NCBI GenBank assembly: GCA_900759415.1
Contig: CAAEVC010000130.1
Location: forward strand, 1-57,391
Direction: 5' to 3'
Source of the DNA: an uncultured Dialister sp.
GTDB taxonomy: Bacteria > Bacillota > Negativicutes > Veillonellales > Dialisteraceae
DNA length: 57,391 nt
The position numbers and the translations under genes were made by a program. Below, piece after piece: positions 52,626-57,391 of this stretch (positions are counted from its first letter, which is position 1; every line of letters starts with the position of its first letter). The notes under the pieces were generated by a model. The model was not told where the DNA came from. It searched no databases and saw only the letters and a program-made list of their open reading frames with translations.

Positions 52626-53539
52626 GCATCCTGGCTGAGCAGGTACTCATGAGCGGCCAGCGCAGCTGCTGCCCCCTCTCCTGCCGCAATAATGATCTGC
52701 TTGTTTCTGCAGTCTGTTACATCACCGGCACCATAGAGTCCGGGGATATTGGTTGCCCCGTCCTTGTCGGTTATGATTTCTCCCAGACCATTGAGCTTCA
52801 GATCCGCTGGCAGGTAGGAATTGTTCGGGATACCGCCGGCTTCTACGAATACGCCGTCAATGGAAAGATCAGTGAGTTCTCCATTTTCCTTATTCTTAAT
52901 GACCAACGTCTCTACCTTCTTGTCCCCTTTGACTTCTTCAGGGGTATAGCCGATAAATACCTTGACATTTTCCAGTTTATTCATCCTCTTAATCAGGATT
53001 TCCTGTGCCTTGATACGGCTTCTCACAACAAGATAAACCTGCGGGCAGAGACTTGAAAGTTCAATGGCTGCCTGTACAGCACTGTCGCCGCCTCCTACGA
53101 CGGCTACCGTCTTCTTTCTGTAAAACGGTGCATCACAGGTAGCACAGTAGCTGACGCCCCGGCCGGTAAATTCCTTTTCACCGGGGATATCAAGGGTACG
53201 GCTGTGTTTTCCCGCTGTCACGATGACAGTCTTACCTCTAACATCTTTTCCGTCATCCAGATGAGCGGTAAAATATCCATCTTCATCTTTTGTGAGAGAT
53301 TTCACACCGGAATACATGATTCCCACATTACTGTACTGACGGACCTGTGCTTCCATTTTATCTGCCAGTTCAAAACCGGAAATGGACGGGATCCCCAGAT
53401 AATTTTCAATTTCGCTGGTTAAGAGCATCTGTCCGCCAATATCAGTAGTAACCAGTGTTACAGTCAATTCTTTTCTTGCAGCATACATGGCTGCATTCAG
53501 GCCTGCAGGGCCTGCGCCTATGATCAATACATCAGTCAT
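52622..53539 (-). CDS. trxB: thioredoxin reductase (low Mr type)
   Basis: A 305-residue FAD enzyme with redox pair C132-A-T-C135 in SYCATCDAPFY, FAD site IIGAGPAGLNAA, NAD(P) site VVGGGDSAVQAA and C-terminal GLYGAGDVTD. The usual HRRxxxR for NADPH is altered: the loop reads VVRSRIKAQEI, shorter and with Ser for the second Arg, so the electron donor may differ. No thioredoxin gene is adjacent. It is the first gene of trxB-nth. Confidence 0.92.
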   Translation of the reverse strand: MTDVLIIGAGPAGLNAAMYAARKELTVTLVTTDIGGQMLLTSEIENYLGIPSISGFELADKMEAQVRQYSNVGIMYSGVKSLTKDEDGYFTAHLDDGKDVRGKTVIVTAGKHSRTLDIPGEKEFTGRGVSYCATCDAPFYRKKTVAVVGGGDSAVQAAIELSSLCPQVYLVVRSRIKAQEILIKRMNKLENVKVFIGYTPEEVKGDKKVETLVIKNKENGELTDLSIDGVFVEAGGIPNNSYLPADLKLNGLGEIITDKDGATNIPGLYGAGDVTDCRNKQIIIAAGEGAAAALAAHEYLLSQDA

Positions 53540-53570
53540 TCTGCATTCCTCCTATATCGAAATTTATCTT

Positions 53571-53600
53571 TCTATATTTATATTATATCTAATTTGTCAA
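53571..53600 (-). promoter_or_regulatory. promoter of trxB-nth
   Basis: Minus strand TTGACA (53595-53600, consensus), 18 bases, TATAGA (53571-53576). Confidence 0.5.
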
Positions 53601-53614
53601 ACGGTCTTCAACTT

Positions 53615-55264
53615 TTATTTATTCCAGAAAGACTTCCCGACCCCTCTGTATCCTACGAATTCTCTAAGGAGAGATTCTTCAGGAACCACCTGTTCATCCA
53701 GTTCACGGAAAGGAGTGAGCAGGGAGAGGAGCCGTCTTGCATCCCAATAGGACGCACTGGTTCTGTCGATTTTCTGTAAAAGAGGCCACGCCAGTTTCTT
53801 CAGCACCGGAATTTCATAGAGAAGTGCCGTATTAAACACAATATCTGCCCGATTCTGATACTGGAAAATATTTCTTTCTTCCCCTTCTCTCACACTTTCC
53901 CATACAAGAAGTGTATGTTCCGGCCCGTTTCCCCGGAACTGGTAATCCCTCACCAGTCTTCGAAGAAGCCGGCTGTCGGAAGTAGAAATACGGTTATGGT
54001 CATTGATGGTAAGCTGGGTCAATGCACTGAGATAGACCCGTATGCACTGATACCCCGGTACAAAATAGGTGAGTTTCGGATTCAGCGCATGAAGACCCTC
54101 TACCAGTACTGGCTGATCCTTCCCAAGCTTTACCGGCTCTCTGCACCATTCTCTTTTACCGGTAATGAAATTAAACCGGGGAAGGCGGACTTCCCGTCCC
54201 TCCAGAAGAGCAGAGACTGTATGTTCAAATAGATCCAAATCTAGGGCGTTCAGATCCTCCCAGCTTTCATCTCCCATTTCATCTCTGTTCCTGAAGTAAT
54301 CGTCCAGAGAAAGCATGACCGGACGGACCCCATTCACCCATAGATGGACGATCAGTCTTTTCATGAATGTCGTTTTACCTGAGGAAGAAGGGCCTGCCAT
54401 GCATACCAGACGGATTCCCGGTTTCTGTTCACAGATCCGGTCTGCCAGTTCTGCTATTTTCTTTTCCTGAAGCGCCTCGGAAGTCGCTACTATATTATAG
54501 ATTCTCCCTGTATCAATGGCCCGGTTCAGTTCACCCAAATTATGGCAGCCTATAAGTTCACTCCAACTCTGGGATTCAAGGAATACGCCGGCATAGAGAG
54601 GATCCTCCTCCTGTTCCACCAGTTCCATAGTGCCTGGCACAGGAAGCTGGAGAAGGAATCCCGGTGCATAGGAATGAAGGTCAAAGGCAGAGATATAACC
54701 CATATCAGGAAGCATGGGGCCCAGATAATAGTCAATCACTTTTCCGCACTGGTACACATGGAGTTCTGAGACATGAATCTGGGACAGAAGCTCCGCATCA
54801 TTGACCCGGCCTTTCATCCGGAGAAATGCGATAGCCCGCTGCCTTCCTACCACCAGTTTGGTGATCCGTCTTTTTGCGCTGGAAATCTCCTTCATTTTCT
54901 CCCGGATTCTCTTCAGTTCATTCTGGAGAGGAGTATGTCCATCCTTGAACTCACAGTAAATAGATTTCCCCAGCGAATGTTTCACCTTCACATCATAATG
55001 ATCTCCATATAATTCATGGATAGCACATACAAGAAGCATGACCGCTGTCCTTCGATAGGCTTCATAGGCTTTTCTGGAGTCCAGGGAAATCCAGATCACA
55101 TTCCCGTCTTTTTCAAAGGCCGTCTGGAAATCCATGATATCCCCGTCACAATCAGCGAGGACCGCATCATTCCTGCCCCGGTCTCCCCGGACTATATTCC
55201 ATAAATTCTGCGGAGTTGCCCCTTTCAGAAACTGAAAGCTTCTTCCTTCACAAGTAATATTCAT
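53615..55264 (-). CDS. TGS / ThrRS-like domain fused to uridine-kinase-like P-loop kinase
   Basis: A 549-residue fusion. Residues 1-60 resemble a TGS domain. About 65-240 resemble the second additional domain of threonyl-tRNA synthetase. From about 285 a uridine kinase/phosphoribulokinase fold begins with Walker A GPSSSGKT (291-298), then LSLDDYFRNRDEM and VEGLHALNP. Fusions like this are known in Clostridia and Thermotogae; their substrate is not settled. The editing-type H-x3-H pattern of ThrRS is not evident, so the middle domain may only bind. Strong GGGAGG site. The gene stands alone. Confidence 0.88.
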   Translation of the reverse strand: MNITCEGRSFQFLKGATPQNLWNIVRGDRGRNDAVLADCDGDIMDFQTAFEKDGNVIWISLDSRKAYEAYRRTAVMLLVCAIHELYGDHYDVKVKHSLGKSIYCEFKDGHTPLQNELKRIREKMKEISSAKRRITKLVVGRQRAIAFLRMKGRVNDAELLSQIHVSELHVYQCGKVIDYYLGPMLPDMGYISAFDLHSYAPGFLLQLPVPGTMELVEQEEDPLYAGVFLESQSWSELIGCHNLGELNRAIDTGRIYNIVATSEALQEKKIAELADRICEQKPGIRLVCMAGPSSSGKTTFMKRLIVHLWVNGVRPVMLSLDDYFRNRDEMGDESWEDLNALDLDLFEHTVSALLEGREVRLPRFNFITGKREWCREPVKLGKDQPVLVEGLHALNPKLTYFVPGYQCIRVYLSALTQLTINDHNRISTSDSRLLRRLVRDYQFRGNGPEHTLLVWESVREGEERNIFQYQNRADIVFNTALLYEIPVLKKLAWPLLQKIDRTSASYWDARRLLSLLTPFRELDEQVVPEESLLREFVGYRGVGKSFWNK

Positions 55265-55374
55265 GAGAAATCCTCCCGCTTCTTACAAATGATTCACTCT
55301 TTTATATTATTTTATCATATAAAATCATGCGTCATCTTTGTTGATCCTTTCATATTTTCCAAAAAGAAAGCCAC

Positions 55375-57241
55375 TTACTTTTCCCGTTCTCTTACGGTGA
55401 TGTGGTCGTTGTTATGGTCTTTGCCCTTGACGACTTCTTGAATCTTACCTTTTGCCTTTCCCTTAAGTGTGCTTATATCTACCATCTGATTGAGCGGCTC
55501 TTCAAGTGATTTGTCTAAGATATTGGATAACTTTTCAGCAGACTTATTATTCTTTTCGCTTTCCCATACCTTGCCTTTAATCAAATTCTGAACTATGGCT
55601 CTGTCATGGGCAGTGAAAATAGAGCTTAACTTTTTGGCGTTATCTGCAATTCTTTGGAATATTTTACCAACATCCATCCCTTGCTTAGGATTGGCGTGTC
55701 TTAGTTTTCTCCATGTAGCATAGTCCTTAAGTAATTCCTTTGTGTCTTTATACTTTTCAGTAAGGGCATTGCGGTCTTTGGGTGAGAGATATTTTGTTAA
55801 TAACTTCATTGCATTATCTGACGGAACATCATCAATGTTATTAAACAAAAGTGTATCCAGTTCTTCTCTGCTTACGGTAATACGTTCCATTGGGCTTTCT
55901 TTGTCGTTAACTAATAAATCAACAAATATCTCATCATTATTGAGATTGATTTCTCCGCTATCCTTATGTATATCTTGTTTAGCCCTTCCTCTTTTATTTG
56001 TTTTATCGCCGTACAGGATATCGAAAAGAATACGTTTACCATTATCCCCTGTTATTTCTACATGATGTTCCCTTTGAGTATTCTTATTTTGGGGGAAATC
56101 GGTGAACGCATTTTTGACTTTATTCTCTGCTTCACTTCTTCTTCTCATTTCTTTTCCGAGTTGTTCAGAAGTCATGAATATACGTTCATCGTAATTAAGC
56201 TTCCCATCTGTAACATAAGGCTCGCCATATCCATCATTGACACCATCAAGAATGTCTGCTATAGTTATTTTAAAAGAAGACTTCGTTACCTGTAATTTAT
56301 CCTGCACTTGTTTGTGGGTTGGTTCCGAGGTCTTCTTTATTTTTTTGCCACTTATTTGCCCTCTTATATCTATGTTATATAAATCAGCATCGCTGATTGA
56401 AAATGTGCCATCTGATTTTTTTTATAGCAGTTATCTTTACCCTATGGTATTCATTATTAAACTTAGCAACCGTATACAACTGGACAAAATGTTTCGGACT
56501 GGTAAATTTGTGTTTGTTATTTTCCTCTTCTACATATACAGAGTTTTCAAGTAAACTCTGTACAATAGATTCATCTGAAAGTAATGCCCTTCTTGCGTCT
56601 GTCTGTTTATCGTAATGGTCTGATGTAGCAAAATGTTCCGTGTTTGAAGTGTTATTAAATATTAATTTGATTCCATCTCTAGATGTAGTAAATGATTTGC
56701 CCTTTAAAAGCAATCTTATACGTTTTTTTAACTCAGAGATAGATTCATTAGCGTCTACTTCTGTTTTTATATCGGTAACTTTAATCTCATCGTCTTCGTG
56801 AAGGTTGCGATTAGTTACTTGGAAAAGTGGCTCATCTAAACCATTAAAGGAATCATTTAAGATTGTATTAAAATTCCTATTATGTTCTTGTGTTCCAGGG
56901 AGTTTAGCTTCACTCTCGCTATTTATAGCACGTACGGCTCTTTCAATTCCATCAGACATCTTGCGTGTTTTTCTGATGTTATCAGCAATAAGCATTACTA
57001 TCTTTTTGGCACTGTCACTTAATTGTTCTCCATCATTTTTAAACATATCGATTTCTTCCGCTGCTTGTTTAAGCGGCGGTTTTGTGCCTGTGCGTTTCTT
57101 CCATGTAACATAGAAGTCTAATGCTTCTGAAATAGCTTTCGGTAAATCATATTCGCTTGATAATTCACCGTTATTTATCTTCGCTTTTAATGGCACCGCT
57201 CCATGTACTGCAATAGAAAATGATTTAACAGGATTTCTCAT
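55375..57241 (-). pseudogene. frameshifted phage/element-type polyvalent protein gene
   Basis: Two frames join if one base is removed from an A8 run (minus strand; plus 56416-56423). The first runs 57241 to 56384, 285 codons, and the second runs from the junction to 55375. The joined product is 621 residues. After residue 275 it reads SDGTFSISDADLYNIDIRG instead of stopping. Residues about 170-290 resemble barnase-EndoU-colicin E5/D-RelE-like nuclease domains of phage and plasmid polyvalent proteins. The rest is lysine- and asparagine-rich and helical. Composition is clearly more AT-rich than the neighbours. The frame stays open upstream of the ATG to 57293, so the 5' end may be lost. No other phage gene is present. 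Confidence 0.6.
56416..56423 (-). other. A8 homopolymer at the frameshift
   Basis: Eight T on the plus strand. A run of this length is prone to slippage in replication, sequencing and transcription. Seven A would restore the frame. Confidence 0.7.
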
Positions 57242-57295
57242 TCTCAGCAGATGATTTTTGCTTCTGACTTTGTAAAAAATATTCCCTGTCTTCTA

Positions 57296-57391
57296 CAATC
57301 AAAACCACCCGTTGAACGGGTGGTTTGAACAGGCCCTATAAGGGCCTCTCGCTTGTGGTTGCCTCTAAAGAGGCATTGAATAGATTTATCA
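57296..57391 (-). mobile_element. candidate IS200/IS605-type element end (structured)
   Basis: Three hairpins stand in a row: GCCTCT/AGAGGC (57361-57374), AGGCCCT/AGGGCCT (57331-57347) and the 21-nt hairpin (57304-57324). Read on the minus strand they precede the frameshifted gene. Stacked hairpins at an element end, often forming a guide-type RNA with TnpB, occur in the IS200/IS605 family. No tnpA or tnpB is inside the window, and the exact boundary is not determined. Confidence 0.4.
57304..57324. repeat. 21-nt perfect hairpin at right window edge
   Basis: Arms ACCACCCGTT and AACGGGTGGT around a single G, with the same GTTGAAC centre as the hairpin at 50-70. The two differ at two base pairs, both compensated. 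Confidence 0.55.

Noticed and set aside
55375..56307. The GTG at 56307 as the start of a separate 310-codon gene
   Set aside because: No ribosome site, and joining by one base in the A8 run gives continuous sequence with the upstream frame.
1..57391. tRNA, rRNA, tmRNA or CRISPR features
   Set aside because: No T-arm consensus, no rRNA-like conserved blocks and no regularly spaced direct repeats were seen.

Overview
The window looks like a chromosomal stretch from a low-to-middle GC Firmicute. The gene set (GatCAB, RbgA/YlqF, PcrA, Mn-dependent pyrophosphatase, FabK, a MurJ/SpoVB-type flippase) and the strong AGGAGG ribosome sites fit that phylum. The mix, including a siroheme-directed tetrapyrrole operon, would suit a Negativicute such as a Dialister-like gut organism, but this placement is my inference and rests on no alignment. 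Of about fifty genes, all but two (fabK at 33.6 kb and a membrane protein at 50.8 kb) lie on the minus strand.

Layout, read from the right in the direction of transcription. At 55.4-57.4 kb lies an AT-rich, frameshifted phage- or element-type gene next to three stacked hairpins at the window edge. Next come a TGS/ThrRS-like/uridine-kinase fusion and a trxB-nth pair. A plus-strand membrane protein follows, then a run thiL-gpmA-patatin-tsaE-tsaB-rimI-tsaD (tRNA t6A synthesis plus housekeeping genes). A two-gene PdtaS/PdtaR-like signalling pair (histidine kinase plus ANTAR RNA-binding regulator) is followed by a UPF0173 hydrolase and a PhoU-like protein. A small structured RNA unit sits just before the folate genes folP-folB-folK and mfd, and murJ follows. 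fabK faces the glycolytic operon gap-pgk-tpiA-eno across about 1 kb without a recognised gene. Then come ppaC, pcrA-ligA, gatC-gatA-gatB plus a small membrane protein, ahpC with a permuted AhpF-like reductase, ylqF-rnhB, the tetrapyrrole operon (precorrin-2 dehydrogenase, hemA, hemC, cobA-hemD, hemB, hemL), ferritin, and the DNA-processing run yraN-comM-dprA-topA-trmFO.

How the genes work together. The tetrapyrrole operon takes glutamyl-tRNA to uroporphyrinogen III and precorrin-2 and on towards siroheme or cobalamin, with no hemE or later protohaem gene in the window. The ahpC/reductase pair, trxB and ferritin form a peroxide and iron defence set. The glycolytic operon covers glyceraldehyde-3-phosphate to pyruvate precursor steps, with the phosphoglycerate mutase placed elsewhere (48.7 kb).

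Most of the window is ordinary core genome. The least explained parts are: a pair of covarying hairpins of identical architecture at the two window ends, which may be IS200/IS605-type element ends; the frameshifted element gene with a possible nuclease-toxin domain; a promoter-to-terminator small RNA at 41.5-41.7 kb with competing folds and a 22-codon reading frame; and the long leader of the gap operon with a 51-codon reading frame. No tRNA, rRNA or CRISPR array was seen. All assignments come from reading motifs, not from searches.
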